DNA of 64,000 nucleotides from Venturia oleaginea (taxonomy: Eukaryota > Ascomycota > Dothideomycetes > Venturiales > Venturiaceae): positions 868,001 through 932,000 of the forward strand of contig JABMLP010000005.1 in assembly GCA_013176395.1 (NCBI GenBank), given 5' to 3'. Shown one piece after another: positions 20,521 to 32,977 of the stretch. The position numbers and the translations under genes are program-made. Position 1 is the first letter of the stretch. The number at the start of each line of letters is the position of its first letter. The notes beneath the pieces were generated by a model. It saw only the letters and a program-made list of their open reading frames with translations, did not search any database and was not told the DNA's origin.

Positions 20521-22349
20521 ACGTACTCCACCACCCAACCGCTCAAAATTTCTTGGCACGACCAACTCACATTACGCCTCTTCAATTTTATCGCTATCAA
20601 CAACAGATTCCAAGTCTGTCGTGCTGCTATCTGATTCGGAAGATATCTCGATATCCTTTTGACACGTTCGCGCATTGTGCTCAGTCGCGCCGCAGTTCCC
20701 ACAGCGCCGTTGAGTTGGTCGGGCTATTTCTTGATCACCGATACCACGAGCCTTCTTCGATCCCTGAGGCGCTACAGACGCCTCTGCAGCTACCTGCGCT
20801 GCTGCAGTCCCATACTCCATAGTACCACCTTGCTGGATCCGCTTTCTTTTGCGCGATTTTCGCTTCGTCATTACTGCCAATTGCTCTTCAAGCTCGTGGT
20901 TGCGCGCAACGAGTAGAGCGTTTTGGTGAAGCATCAATTCAGCGCCCTTAACAAGCTGGGAAAAGCCAGCCTGCGCAGTAACTGGTGACCGAGTAAAAGA
21001 GTCGCTTACGAGCTTGGATTGGGATCCATATTCATGAGTATTGCTTGGAGTCTTTGACTGCCACGGCGTTTCTGGGAGACGGGGTTCTGGCGGGGTACGT
21101 AGCCTACTTCAAGGCGGTCCAATACCACCTGCGCGTCGATAGGGACTAGCCCTACTGCCTCAAAGGCCTTTTGACAGTTCTCTTTTGTAAGCACGTCGAA
21201 AAACGCGTCTTTGAAGGCAGAGAGAAAGCCTTCTTTGTTGATATGGTACGCGTCGGCGCGCCAAGTCCCGGATGCGTTGGGAGTACCTGCGCTTCAACGG
21301 CGAGAAGCAGACCACGTCAAGGGGCTGGAGTATATGCGACGAGTGCGATGGCATGCAGAGGGTTAGGATCTTATTTTCGAGGCAGTAGTCCTTAAAATTC
21401 TGGTTGAGATGGCTCTCATGGCCGTCCAAAATGAGTAGCCTGTACCCCCCCACCTGCCGCGCCTTTGTATACGCGTCAAAATGCTTCAACCACTCAAGAC
21501 CAAGCGCGTTGTTTGTCCAGCCGTTCTCAGAGACTGAAAGCTTCCAATTGCGCGGTATATCTGCCTCCTCGTACCACGTAGAGATGTGAACGCGTCCTTT
21601 GTAGATAATGAAGGGTGGGGTTGCATACCCAGCGGCGCAGATACTCTGGATAACTGTAACCCATTCACGATCGCCCGGCTGAATGAGTTCCGGCCTTGTA
21701 CGTCTCTCGGAGGCTGTAACGACCTTCATTGACCCAATAACACCCATCTGGAAGCCAATCTCGTCAAAGTTGTGTGTATCCTCGTCGGGGACGCCGTACT
21801 TGGCTTTGTTATCTGCAACGAGCTTGAACCACGCGCCAATAATCTCTGGATCTTCCTATAGTATCCTCTGCCTATCCTTGGCTCGATTGAAGGCCATCTT
21901 GAGCTCATCTGAGCGCGTAACGAACCTCTCAGCCCAGTTTTTGCCCACTGGCTCTCCACCGCGTATAGCTAGCAGTTTATCGGCCATATCTGCTACCTCA
22001 CAAAGCCGGGGCGCAAATCCTCGCGAATCGAGGTCAAGGATGTATCGGACAAGCGTTTGCTCTTCGGTAAGGGTAAGTTCCCGACCATTTGGTGGTGTTT
22101 CGAGGATAAATGGGACTCCTTTAACGCGCTCAGAGAGAATTCGCTGTTTAACGTCAAAGGCACGAGCGGCGGCCCGTTGGCTTCGGAATTGGCTGGCTTG
22201 GAGGGCTTGGAGTGCGAGCTGGATTCTCCCTTCGTCTTGGAGTAATAGTGCGTTTCGTTGTTCAGACATAATCACATAACAGGAATGGTAGAAGTCTTGG
22301 TAGATTTTTAGCGGTTGAGTGGTTTGAGCGGTTGGGTGGTGGAACACGT
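20521..22349 (-). mobile_element. pogo/Fot1-like transposon, copy C (defective)
   Basis: A 1.83-kb element between TA dinucleotides (20519-20520 and 22350-22351); inverted repeats ACGT(A/G)(C/T)TCCACCACCCAACC run on to GCTCAAA. The termini differ from those of A and B in the sub-terminal bases, but the coding part is closely similar. With copy B it forms a large inverted repeat with a 14-base spacer. Confidence 0.88.
20572..22269 (-). pseudogene. pogo-family transposase, copy C, broken
   Basis: Starts at ATG 22269 and shows the same domain order as copy B. A CAG codon is TAG at about 21856-21858, two bases are missing near 21250 (GGTACGCG against GGTAGACGCG), and a further frame change lies between about 20940 and 21110. 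The catalytic motifs NFDEIGF, LLILDGHESH and LQPLDVVCF and the zinc knuckle CGNCGATEHNARTC are all still readable; in the last the usual Gly before His is Glu. Confidence 0.85.
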
Positions 22350-22351
22350 TA

Positions 22352-22920
22352 TATCTAAAGTTATTTAAAATTCTAGCTATCCCAATATTAGTAAAGATTT
22401 ATAGTCAAGGAAATAGATCTAGACTATTGTTAGGATTTAAGAATCCAAGGGTAAATTCTCTCTTTAATTGTAAAGGAATAGAGAGTAAGTTCTTGAGATA
22501 ATTACGTAAAGATTCTAGGGCCACATCTTAGCCTAAGGTTGAGTCCGAGCCCGATTCAATTTTTGGATCCGAGAATCTGTCTTAGGCCAGGTAATGCTGG
22601 TACGAAGCGAACTGTGGACAGCTGAAGATAATAGATCGAGTCGTACAGCTGGCTGGGGATGGATCCTTTATCTTACTGGCTCTTGTGTAACTTTATCATG
22701 TCTACTGTAGAATCCCATCGATGTGAATTCTATGAAAGGTCCAATGTTTGAGATATGTTGTCCACGATTCAACTTGAGCCTTCGATGCCGTGTGAAGATC
22801 GGCCCGCCATTTGGGGCACCTCACCCCACTTTCCTACGAGTACATCAACATCAACATCAATATCAACCTCTCCGCTTCCTTTTCCTCCCCGCATATCGCA
22901 AGAAATTCTACAGAACCAAA
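22352..22920. other. AT-rich flank and upstream region of adenosine kinase
   Basis: 22352-22520 is AT-rich and resembles the sequence after LTR copy 1 (TAGTCAAGGA-type words), possibly decayed retroelement. From about 22560 the composition is normal and probably carries the promoter and 5' UTR of the adenosine kinase gene; CATCAACATCAATATCAACC repeats lie just before the start. Confidence 0.4.
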
Positions 22921-24247
22921 ATGACTGGCCAGTTCGAATTCCTTTGCTTGGAGAACCCACTCCTTGATATTCAGGGTGTTGGGTAAGTTTGATCTGTTTT
23001 TCAAGGTTGGAGGTGGGGTATGCCATTGAACTAAAAGACGAAGAATTGAGCATTTTTGAGTGGGACTTTTGCAGTCCTAGAACGACGTTGCAATGACTGG
23101 ACTTGGGATTGCACAGGACTTAGGCATTACGCAAAAATGTACTAACAATTCAATGCAGAGACGAGAAGCTTCTCGAGAAGTACGGCCTAAAGGCAAACGA
23201 TGCCATTCTCGCTGAGGAGAAGCACATGGGACTTTACGAGGATCTACTAAAAAACTACAACGCCAAATTGATTGCTGGTGGTGCTGCCCAGAACACTGCT
23301 CGTGGAGCTCAGGTATGCTTCATTGCCCGGATTCTCCTCACAATACTAACCATCATAGTACATCCTCCCACCAAACTCGGCCGTCTTTATTGGCTGCGTC
23401 GGAAAGGACAAATACGCCGATACCCTCACGGAAACCTGCAAGAAAGCTGGTCTACGCACAGAATACCTCCACGATGACACCGTCGCAACAGGTCGCTGTG
23501 GTGTTGTCATCACCGGCCACAACCGCTCCATGTGCACCGACTTGGCCGCCGCAAACAACTACAAACTGGAACACTTGAAGTCGCCTGAGATCTGGAAGGT
23601 CGTCGAGCAGGCAAAGGTTTACTACGTTGGTGGATACCATTTGACCGTCTGCGTGCCAGCCATTCTCGCTCTCGGAGAGGAGGCGGCAAAGGAGAACAAG
23701 ATCTTTGCCTTCTCTTTGAGCGCACCATTCATTTGTCAATTCTTCAAGGATCAATTGGAAAATACGGCGCCATACTGGGACTACGTTATTGGCAATGAAA
23801 CTGAGGCGTTGGCATATGCTGAGGGCCACAACTTGGGTACAACTGATATCACTGAGATTGCAAAGGCGTTGGCGCAGTTGCCGAAGAAGAATGAGAAGAG
23901 AAAGCGATATGCCGTTATTACTCAGGGAACTGACCCAACTATCGTCGCTTACCAGAAAGAGGGTGGTGGTGTTGAGGTCAAGACATACCCCGTCCACCAG
24001 ATCGCAAAGGAAGAGATCAACGACACCAACGGTGCTGGGTGAGTTTGACCGACAGCTGATTTCTTGACGACCGTACAAAGCTAAACCTTCACCTAGTGAC
24101 GCCTTCGCTGGTGGCTTCATGGCCGGTGTCGTCCAAGGCAAGTCCCTCGACACCTGCGTCGACCTCGGTCAATGGCTCGCCAAACTAAGCATCAAGGAGC
24201 TCGGTCCCTCTTACCCATTTCCTAAGCAGACTTACACTTCATCCTAG
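22921..24247 (+). CDS. ado1: adenosine kinase
   Basis: Phosphorylates adenosine to AMP with ATP; in fungi it clears adenosine made by the S-adenosylhomocysteine cycle. Four exons (22921-22982, 23159-23312, 23359-24038, 24097-24247) give 348 aa, the usual length. It is a PfkB/ribokinase-family enzyme: substrate-lid start (NPLLDIQGVGDEKLLEKYGL), GGAAQNTARGAQ, GCVGKDKY, and the C-terminal PfkB signature DTNGAGDAFAGGF with the catalytic Asp at residue 300 right after the last splice site. An in-frame ATG exists upstream (22723), but the family begins at MTGQFEFLCLENPLLD, so 22921 was chosen. Neighbours are transposons upstream and an aminotransferase converging downstream. Confidence 0.95.
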
Positions 24248-25929
24248 ATGATGAAGATGTATTGTGTGTGACGATGTGTCTTTGATTTCAACTAGCGGGG
24301 CACGGCGTTTTGGCTCTTCGGAAGGGAATGGGCACCAGCATCTTCAACTGATCTGGGTAGATAAAATCAGCATGGTAGGCGTTTCTTTGATTTATGAAAA
24401 GGGACGATGAGGTTGATGAAATGGATGGTGAATGATAAGAGGAGCTCGAGGCTGAGGCTGATTGTTCTATGGATGCTTTTGGATTGCCGAGACGCCAAGA
24501 CATATTGACCCTTTTCCAAGGTCTTTCGACTCAATTATACCCAATACCACGCATTCTCCGCCAATAATCCGCAGACACAATGAGAAGACGCCCAGAATAG
24601 ACCGAGAACACAATGCTTGATGTGCGCTTTGATTAGGCCGCGACGGCACGGCATCATATCGATTTGAGTAACACGCCTTTGGATAGGATTGGCTTGTGGC
24701 GCTCTTGTTTAAGCACTGAATCGAGAGGCTCCCCATCCACGTGAGCCTCAACTTCCCCTTGACAAACAGTCTATGGGTTTATACGCTGGTCCTTGTTCGA
24801 TACTTTGATATTCGACCTCGAAGTTTTTGTCTCGTTGTCTTTCCTTTGCTTGTTCCCTCTAAGTAGAATGTTCTCGATCGATTTTGGAAGATATAATCGA
24901 CTTTAATAAGTCGCATTTTGGAAGAGCCCCCGCAAGCTAGCACTGCATTATTGCCGGATTGAGGCACCTCTATCATCCCAAGTAATGCGCCACGGCTTCT
25001 GGTTCCCAAACGGACACGCCGAACTGGCATATCGAAAATCCCAATTGGGATGCCAAAACACGGTTCTCTGGATGTTAACGAGATTTTACCACGGGCTGAT
25101 CTAGACCACGCCATGTTCGTGGAGAGGTTTTGTGATAGGTCTCCATACAAGGTGGCAGAGAATTTCAGCTTCCCTAACCACACTCTTTATTCATCTTCGT
25201 CACTCCCCAATGTCTTTGAATTTTTTCTCCTAGTCGTCGCACAGCCGTTCTTGGATTCATTACCGCCTCCATAGCAGATTTCCAGGAACGAGGATACTAT
25301 TCAAGATTTGTGTGGTGAACAATTATTGAGGCTACGGGGGAGAGTAACGGCCGTTTAGTGCAGGTTTGATACGGGGAGATGGGGATGCTGGAATTGATCA
25401 TGCTTCACAACGCCAGTGCCAGAAACTTCGCGATGTCAACGACTTGATCATGGATTTTCACCGGCGGCTTACGCGTTTGGGGGATTCGGCGGAGAGAGGA
25501 TGCTAAGCATGGCAAAGGACTTTGGGAGAGGGATGTCAAGAATGCGAAAGTGTTGGTGGAGAGGGAAGTCGAGCACGTGAGGAATCGAATACCTAGAAGC
25601 CCAGTTTGAAGAGATGAAACAAGAACTCACAGATATGAGAAGAACGAAATATCGTTTGCGCACGGAGAGGTCGGAAAATACAAGCAGCTGTTATACTTAA
25701 TTTTTCCCTCATTTATCTCCGGATTCGGCTCTTGTAGTGGTCGCAGTGCTTCTAGCGAATTGACGGGTCAATCTTAATTCTTAGATTGAAGTCAAGTTCA
25801 TCACTATTTTACACCGTTGCAGTTTCTCAGCACATCTTAGAAGCACTCAGGATCCCGATTGGGGGCCATGTCCAGCACTGGGATTGGTTGATGATTGGGT
25901 GAGTGCTTTGATTCCTATATATCCTGAAC
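24248..25929. other. intergenic between convergent genes
   Basis: Lies between the ends of adenosine kinase (plus) and the aminotransferase (minus). The open frame 24779-25183 (minus, 134 codons) has no family resemblance and is not called. No RNA gene or repeat recognised. Confidence 0.35.
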
Positions 25930-27624
25930 TTACCAAAAGGCGTTCGTGGCATCCTTTCCACTTCCCTCTTTGTCGAGCTTTTTAGGAGCAGCCTCGCCAG
26001 ACAGCATCCTCTTAATTACCTTTCCAAGCCGTTCGACACCCTCAATCAGCCTTCCTTCCTCCTCGAAGGTAAAGCAAAGACGGATAGAGTCATCGAATTT
26101 CGTTCCCTCGTTCTCATTATCGCCAGGGACTTCGAATAGACCACCACCAGCAACAACGAGGTTCTCCTCACTTTGAGCCCTCTCCGTTAGATTTTTTGCG
26201 CTTACTCTTCTTGGTAACTGGAGCCACATGAAATAGCCACCTGCTATTACTTCTCCACCTTGGGATTTTGCGGTGGGAGGGAGTACGCATCCGAGTGGGA
26301 CAAGATGCTGGTGTATAGCGGACAGAAGCAAATGATAGCGGCGGTGATAAGTCGGCAGCAGCGATTTTGAGATGTGGGCTTGGAGTTTGCCTTGCGAGAG
26401 TAAATTGGCGAGGAAAGTTGCAGTCAGATGAGAGGGGGCACCGCCCGAGCGTGATGAGCCACTGCGATACGTGTTAGCATGACGGACATGGTCTCAGTGA
26501 GTGAGAGCTTACGTTTGTGAAACGCCGTGGGCTAGTTTGGCAGTCCCTGTGTTTTGGTTAGTCTAAGCAAGGCGTGGTGTAACGGAACTGGAAGCTCGAG
26601 AATTGGAAAGTGGTACAAGATGATCACAAGGAACTGACCTTCTACCCATCCGGTTCTAACGCCCGGACCGCATATCTTGGAGAAACTGGATATTATTAAT
26701 TGATGTCCAGGTGAGGATCATTCGATGCTGCATACCTTCCATTACTGGCAGTATTCCCGAAACCATCTGACCCCTCTCGCTCACTCCCACCTTCGAAAAG
26801 CTTGTCCACGTCAACTAACCTAGGCATGACGGCCTTCATAGTTGTAGAATTATGCTCATCGACCTTACCCTGACTCCTACCAGCAGGCCACTGCAGCTGA
26901 TCATACACGTCGTCGGTAACAACCAGCGCGTCATACTCTCTAGCAATCTTGACCAACTCCTGTCTTCTTGCTAAGCTCATCGTCTTACTCGAAGGGTTCG
27001 AAAAAGTAGGCACGCAATAAATGAAATGCTTATAGATCTTACTCCAAGGTTTGGGCGCCTTGAACTGCGGCTCAATGTTGCCCTCGGCCTGCGCATCTTT
27101 CTCACTCTTCTCAATTGCCCGCCTAAGGTATGCCACGTCCAATCCTTCGGCGTCCTCAGGCACAGCTCTCAATTTCTTCTCGAATCCTGCATCGCCAAAG
27201 ATACGAAAGGCTAGCATGTATGCAGGTGCTATGATCCATATATTCCTTGTATACCCCGGATCTGTAAAGGTCTGCAATATGCACGCCAGATTCTGACTGG
27301 CGCCTCCAGTGATTGTGATCCTCCCGACGTCAATGGGTTGAGGCGGAGAATAGAAATCGGTCAGCCATTTTGCGAGAGATTCCCGCAGAAGCTGGTCGCC
27401 CCAGTCTGGGCCGTATTCGAGGGCTGGAACGGCTCGAGAGCGATCAGACAGAACGTGGTCTGCTGCGGTTCGTAGGAGTTCTGAAGGAAGGAGGGATGCA
27501 TTCGGCCAGCCTTTGGAATTGGAATGAGTTCTGTGCCCGTCTCGGGGATTATTGTGTGCATACCTCGTAATAGGTTTATGAGGGATTGAGCACAGCCCGG
27601 TTGAGCCGCAGTGGTTGACGCCAT
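25930..27624 (-). CDS. PLP-dependent aminotransferase, class I/II fold
   Basis: Fold-type I aminotransferase of the 2-aminoadipate/YER152C-like group; exact substrate unknown. Five exons on the minus strand (27624-27564, 27510-26736, 26685-26639, 26546-26513, 26461-25930) join in phase to 482 aa. Visible blocks: INLLRGWPN at the start, EYGPDWGDQLLRESLAKWL, ITGGASQNLACI (cofactor phosphate binding), PTFSNPSSKTMSLARRQELV, VVTDDVYDQLQWP (Asp that contacts the pyridine N), the Schiff-base Lys in NGSFSKICGPGVRTGWVEG (about residue 282, rebuilt across an intron), then GGYFMWLQLP and SIRLCFTFEE. Two short internal exons of 47 and 34 nt are needed to keep phase. Cytosolic by absence of a clear targeting signal. 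Confidence 0.88.
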
Positions 27625-28278
27625 GGTCGGACGGTGAGTCTGGAAGGGGGCGAAAATGGGAAGAATTTGCTGGCGATGGGCATGAGACGGTGAATGGTAT
27701 GGTAGATATTTGCAATGATATTTTCTGTTAATTCCGAGTACATGGATTGGTCACGGTTAAAGCGGGTACTATGATGATACAGACATGTTCTCGTACTCTT
27801 GGTACTCCTATATTCATTACGCGCAACGCTACGTTCATTTACATTCATTTACCATTAAGTTATTCCTTTTGTTATATAAAGTAAATAACAAAACAAAAGC
27901 GGGGCATAAAACCCTGCCCTCGTTATACGTCATTCCCTCGTTTCCAAATGTCAAATATGCTGGAGGAGAACAGATGCATCTTGATCGTTTTCTCCGCCAA
28001 ATCTTGGTTGGCATTTCTTTGTCTGTATCGGTACTACTCTGGTCTTTTTATAGTGTTCTTGTGCATCTGACAAGGCTGTCGTAACCAACCGCTTCATTTC
28101 TTGCATAGCCCCCATCGAGCCAACACCTCACACCTTGCAGGCCATCATTTGAATGCTCCTAAAACCCGGATCGTACCCCTACGACGCTCATTGTTAGGGG
28201 CCTGCATCATCATCAATCAATCCTCCCTACAGAATTACACTCTCTGCCTCACCACTCTCCAAACACTGAATACTATCA
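27625..28278. promoter_or_regulatory. divergent upstream region, aminotransferase / DUF8004-type gene
   Basis: Shared upstream region of two divergent genes. The open frames within it show no protein character that I recognise. No specific operator recognised. Confidence 0.35.
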
Positions 28279-31101
28279 ATGGGCCACCCACAGAAAAAGC
28301 CAACCAACAGGTTGTCAAAGATGTTTAACAACGGCTCTACCCCAAATTTAATCGCTCCCTTACCCACAGAACGTCGAGCTGTCAGCCATCAACAAACGTC
28401 TTCCATAGACCGTCCGAATGCACCCTGGGTACCTCCGCCCCCTCCACAACAACGAGCTGCCAGCGCCCAAGTGCCGAGAGTACACCTTCCTTCTCCCATC
28501 GATACTACCGATGGACTCCTAAGAAAACCAATTCCAAATCCATCCGAAAGAAGAGCTTTCTCAGCCAATTCCTCGCCCACAACCTCAAATGGACTCTACC
28601 CAACACGCTCGAATCAATCAGCAAATTCCCCATGGGCACCTCCAGTACAAGCCCCAAGTCCCCAGACTTTAGCTGTTCCGGGACTCCCGAGCCCTACATT
28701 ATCCACTGCTACCATTTCAAAGAAAGACAAGCGAAAGAGTTGGTTTGGAGGCAGTGGAACAAAACTCACAAAGTCTGGGAAAGAGGAAGTGCTCAAAAGT
28801 CCGCCTTCGTGGATCCTCGGCCATGGTGATGCGCGACCAGCATACGATACTACCGCGCTGCTGGGTGCATACCAGGTTTGTCGTGCTGCTTAATATCAAC
28901 TACAACCACTGACTAATGTCAAGGTGAATGAACTCTGGAATCCTCTTGGCGATGTCTTCGTGTACCTATTTCCTCGAACCTCCGGTCATGGCCCCTCCTT
29001 CCGCGTATCCTCGAGTATATTCTCATCAAGCACCGTTCTCACAGAAATGGCATTTGGCAAACTTTATAGCTATCCAAGTGCCGGACAAACCACCGCCGCT
29101 CTTTCACAAGCAGGGCGGAGACAGGTCTCAACAGATTCTTCACGACGACCATACTCGCGAGGAGATGCCAATGCTAGCACTTCGAGTGCCTCACAAACCG
29201 ACCCATCAGAGGATTCCTTAGACTCGCGGAATCTGGACGATGATGAAAGTGGCCACATTCATTTACAACTTCCGATCGCAATGAGTGCTGATGGTGGAGG
29301 AGCTGGAGCTGGGGCAACGAATCTGACGAGTAACGATATTGATACTCTCATATCTGCCCGCAACCTCTTTGCTTTTCTTATTGGACAATCGATTGTTGCC
29401 ACGGAGCGACGGCCCTCGATATTCTCGGTGTTTCTCAAGATTGCAGACTTTCTAAATTCTTATGGTTTCTCAAACCTGGACGGATCTACCTTTGGCGAAG
29501 TGGCACACAGTAGTTTTGACGCCTACATCGAGGAGCTTCGATTGGGCGATGTGCGAGGAAGCCGTACCGCAACTATCGAAGCAGTCGTTTTAGGGGAGAA
29601 GATGCGCTCGGTATTCCTCTACAACGAAGCCTTTGTTCATGGAGTTGGAAAGTGGTACGATATCATTGAACTGAAGGATCCCAAATTCGACATGATCAGT
29701 CCCAAGACACGGACTCGAATGGAGAGAGCAGCGCTGGATCTCGATCAAAGAAAGAGAAATATCAACGGGAAATTGGGAGACTTCGATTTTCCTGCAATTT
29801 TCTCTGGAATCATGAACTCGAAAACTGCAAACGAGTCAAAACAAGTCAAATTCGAAGAATGGAGAGTGGCTTTCAACAGCACGCGAAAGTGGTTCATGTC
29901 TTACTATCGCTCCAAGTACGGATCTTGGCCACCGAAGGCTAGCTCGAAGAAGAATACTCTTGAGACCAGCGGGCTGAACAGAATTGTCCTCAAGGATCTG
30001 TACCAGGACCTTGGAAATCTCTACGACTTGCTCGTGGATAGACAGTCTCTCACAACACGGACAACAGACATGATCATTGAAGATGACGATACCGAGGACG
30101 CAGACGGACCTATGCAACGTGCGCTGAGGAAAGTGCTAAACGAGTATGATCGCTCCACGCCTCCAGTCCAACCGCCAATTCCTTTCGACACACCAATTAT
30201 CCCACAGATCAAACTCAGCGGCAATGCTTTAGCAGACAAGAAGTTAAGTTCCAAGAAACTGAAAAAGGAGTGCCTCAATGAAGCCCTCAAGGCTTCCTAC
30301 AACCAGGAAGCCAACATCTCGACGCCATTCATGGATTCATTCAAGGAATACGAGCGTCATGAAGCCCATAACAGCCCCATTCGTCATCTTGGCGATCTTC
30401 GACAAGGACAGTGGCTGTTCTTGTACGCGATTATTCAATCCTTGCCCATGCTCGTCGTGGACGCTCCCGCGGTCAAGTGGACACAAGGTGTTGAGTACTT
30501 CCTCTGCGAGCCACCTCGTTCTGGCGTCCCATGGGCAAAAGAGATGAGCACCGCATATACTTACTACGCCGTTGCTGGGGGTGGAGGTGTAGTATCTCTT
30601 CCTTCAGATATTATTGAATTCGGAGTCGAGGGTATCTACAGGCGAAGTCACTGCTGGATCAAAGCTGAGGAATGGACGAAGCATTCGACTATGCTGAGTG
30701 CTGCTGTGGAGGAAACACTGCATCGACCCGATAATCTGGACAGAGAAGGCGGCATGGACCCCCTCGCTCCTCCGCCGCAATTTGGAGCCCCTGGTGCCCT
30801 GTCACTTACGCCTCGCTCTAGATCTTCGTCACCCGGGAGCGAAGCCGGCCGCCGCAATAATCGTCAATCTATCATGCTTAGCGGTCTTGAAGCACTGCCC
30901 ATGCCTGGTTCGAGTGGTTTTGGACCGGGTGGATTTGCAGCAATGGGATCGCAGCCTGGTTCTCCTGTTCTAGGTCCAAGATCTGGTTCCTCACGACCTG
31001 TAACGGCTTCTGGATCTGGCGATCCGACCAAGACTTTTGATGCTATTCTTGGGAGTATACAGCAACCTGGAGCGGATAAGAAGAAGAAGGGGAAGAAGTA
31101 G
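28279..31101 (+). CDS. large conserved fungal protein, DUF8004-like
   Basis: A 924-aa protein in two exons, 28279-28875 and 28924-31101, spliced at CCAG/GTTTGT and TCAAG/GTGAATG; the junction gives GAYQVNELWNPLGDVFVYLFP, a block I associate with fungal DUF8004 proteins. The N-terminal 200 residues are low-complexity, rich in Pro, Ser and Gln. The middle (about 200-800) is the conserved region with SGHGPSFRVSSS, ARNLFAFLIGQSIVA, HNSPIRHLGDLRQGQWLFLYAIIQSLP (a long run of the family) and VEGIYRRSHCWIKAEEW. The C-terminus is Gly/Ser/Pro-rich and ends in a Lys cluster (DKKKKGKK). No membrane segment or enzyme motif is seen. The role is unknown to me. Confidence 0.85.
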
Positions 31102-31452
31102 CGGGTGTGTATTGCATTGTCGTAGCCAGCGCATATCTTTTATTTTGTACTTATGACCTGATGGATATATGGTAACCTTGTTGCATTTGTCTGGCAGTTT
31201 TGGCGCGTTTTCTTCCCATTTGGAGCAAATATTCGTTTATGTAGCTTACTTTCTTTTTTGTTCGAATTGGGTGGGTTATTTTGTTGCCATCTTGGGAATA
31301 GGAAGATGCATGTATTGATGATATCGGCCACCAATTTCGCACTCTTGCCGGTTGTTCATTAATCTGATTAGGTTTTGAGTAGTTACACCAGTAAATTTGA
31401 CATTTCAAGAGAGAGCGTGACGTTGAAATCACTACAACCCCAGTCCCAACCA

Positions 31453-31813
31453 TCATCTTCTCCAACATTGAAATGTATCTTCCGTTCCCCATCCGTCGGA
31501 TGAGTCCGGGCATCCATGTCCTTTTACAACAAGAATCATAGCACGCCTCAGACAAGCCTGCAAGCTCCGTCTCTCGGCTTTACAACGATGCATATGATCT
31601 TCCTTTGAATTTCCCTTCCGTAAAACGCTAGATAGGAACGACAATAACGAGAAAAGGTCAGCAAGTGTGAAGGATACCGGCGATGTTTTCGAGGAGAAAG
31701 AAAATAAAACAGATGGGAAGGCTAAGTATCGCGATCTTGGACTCACCTACCGATCTTGTACGATTTCCTTGTGCGCATAGTAATTGTTTGCGGGGGTATT
31801 GATCGAGTTCCAT
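31453..31813 (-). CDS. possible small Cx9C-motif protein
   Basis: Candidate 74-aa protein in two exons on the minus strand, 31813-31751 and 31614-31453, with donor TCG/GTAGGT and acceptor ACGGAAG. Exon 2 contains CKAERRSLQAC, i.e. a Cx9C spacing as used by small disulfide-folded proteins of the mitochondrial intermembrane space, followed by C-x14-C. Only one Cx9C is present, so a standard twin-Cx9C fold is not met. The acceptor choice is uncertain. This could be a real small gene or chance. Confidence 0.28.
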
Positions 31814-32498
31814 GATCAGCCGCGCTCTTATGTAGGGAGGGGAGATGTATTCTTGGAGGGAGGCTGTTGTGAGACTACGCTGTTTCTTTCTTTCTTTTAG
31901 TTGGGAGGTCGTGGGGATTGTTTGAGATGGGAGGGGGTGAGAGGGCTGAGTCTATCTTTCTCTCTCTCTATCTATCTATCTTGGAAATTGCTTAGGACGT
32001 GTTTGGGAGGAGATTGGTGTTGCTGGATATGGGATCTGTATGCGTGTGGTACTGGCGGGGAGTTGTTGATTACCATGTACCAGTAGGAAAGTTCAGCCTT
32101 AGTTTTAGTACCGTGTGGATTGGTGAACGGCGGTAGATTGGAATTGAGCCGGTAGAGTTGTGATGGTTAATAGTGGGGGCGGTTTTTCTTGAGATTTCTC
32201 CTTCATTCGCTGGGAGAACTAGCGCCTTGGTTTTGGGCTACTTATACCTACCGCCTTTCGCCAATTATTAATGCGCTATTCCATCCCTATCCAGTACCGG
32301 CCCCGGTCTGGGTATTCGCTACCCCTGAATCTAGTCGCTATAACGCCCAACTCAATTCATCGAATCGAATCAGAGCAATAGTGAACGTGTGTGATCGATT
32401 CCGGTATGTTCAAGATTCTTTGACTAAATAACAAGCGAATTAGCCCTTGCGTGTTGAAGTTACTGCGAACTGAATATTTCGGAAATTCTCGGTTAAAA
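31814..32498. other. intergenic with pyrimidine microsatellite
   Basis: Holds a CT/TCTA-rich tract at 31951-31981 and otherwise nothing recognised. The stretch 31102-31452, on the other side of the small candidate gene, likewise holds no supported feature and would be the terminator region of the DUF8004-type gene. Confidence 0.35.
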
Positions 32499-32977
32499 TT
32501 ATAAGTTAGGGCTAACAAACCAAACGAATGCTACCGTACCCGTCTGGATGGGCGTGATGGGACCGAGTATCCGGGCCAAAGAACTTGGATCCGGCATCCC
32601 TGTTGTAACCCATACACTACATGAATCGTGAGACGGTGTGTGACATGAATCTACGGAGGTGTAAATGATCGAAAGTACTTTCTCGTAAATGATGAACTTG
32701 TCGCAATATTCGAATGCGTTGAGTGGATTTTGCAACGCACACCTCACGCTTACAAAATAGTTCTCATTCCGTATTCCAGAACCCTTCTCGTGCTTCAACC
32801 ATGTGTTGATAGTCTGATAGAAGCCATTGGTACAGATGCCGCGTGACCGACTCCTGTTTCCTGGACTGCAAGAGCTAAAGGCCAATATCTGTTACTAGGT
32901 ACTGCTTCCGTCTGGCCACTTGTAACAATGCAAATGGTTACCACAGCAAAGAATGTTGCTGACGAGACACTATCCAT
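32499..32977 (-). CDS. candidate small cysteine-containing secreted protein
   Basis: Candidate 141-aa protein, exons 32977-32942 and 32888-32499 (minus). Splicing out the 53-nt GTAACC...AACAG interval joins an ATG exon to a long open frame and creates a signal-peptide-like N-terminus (SSATFFAVILAFSS). The mature part has six Cys and a coherent composition (GICTNGFYQTINTWLKHEKG, NYFVSVRCALQ, EYCDKF). The donor is not a strong consensus and the last 30 residues may belong to an unrecognised intron. Its ATG overlaps the TGA of the next small gene upstream (TGATG). No family recognised; an effector-like protein is possible but unproven. Confidence 0.4.

Noticed and set aside
24779..25183. 134-codon open frame on the minus strand between adenosine kinase and the aminotransferase
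   Set aside because: Composition is unlike a folded protein, no motif, no splice logic, and it lies between convergent gene ends.
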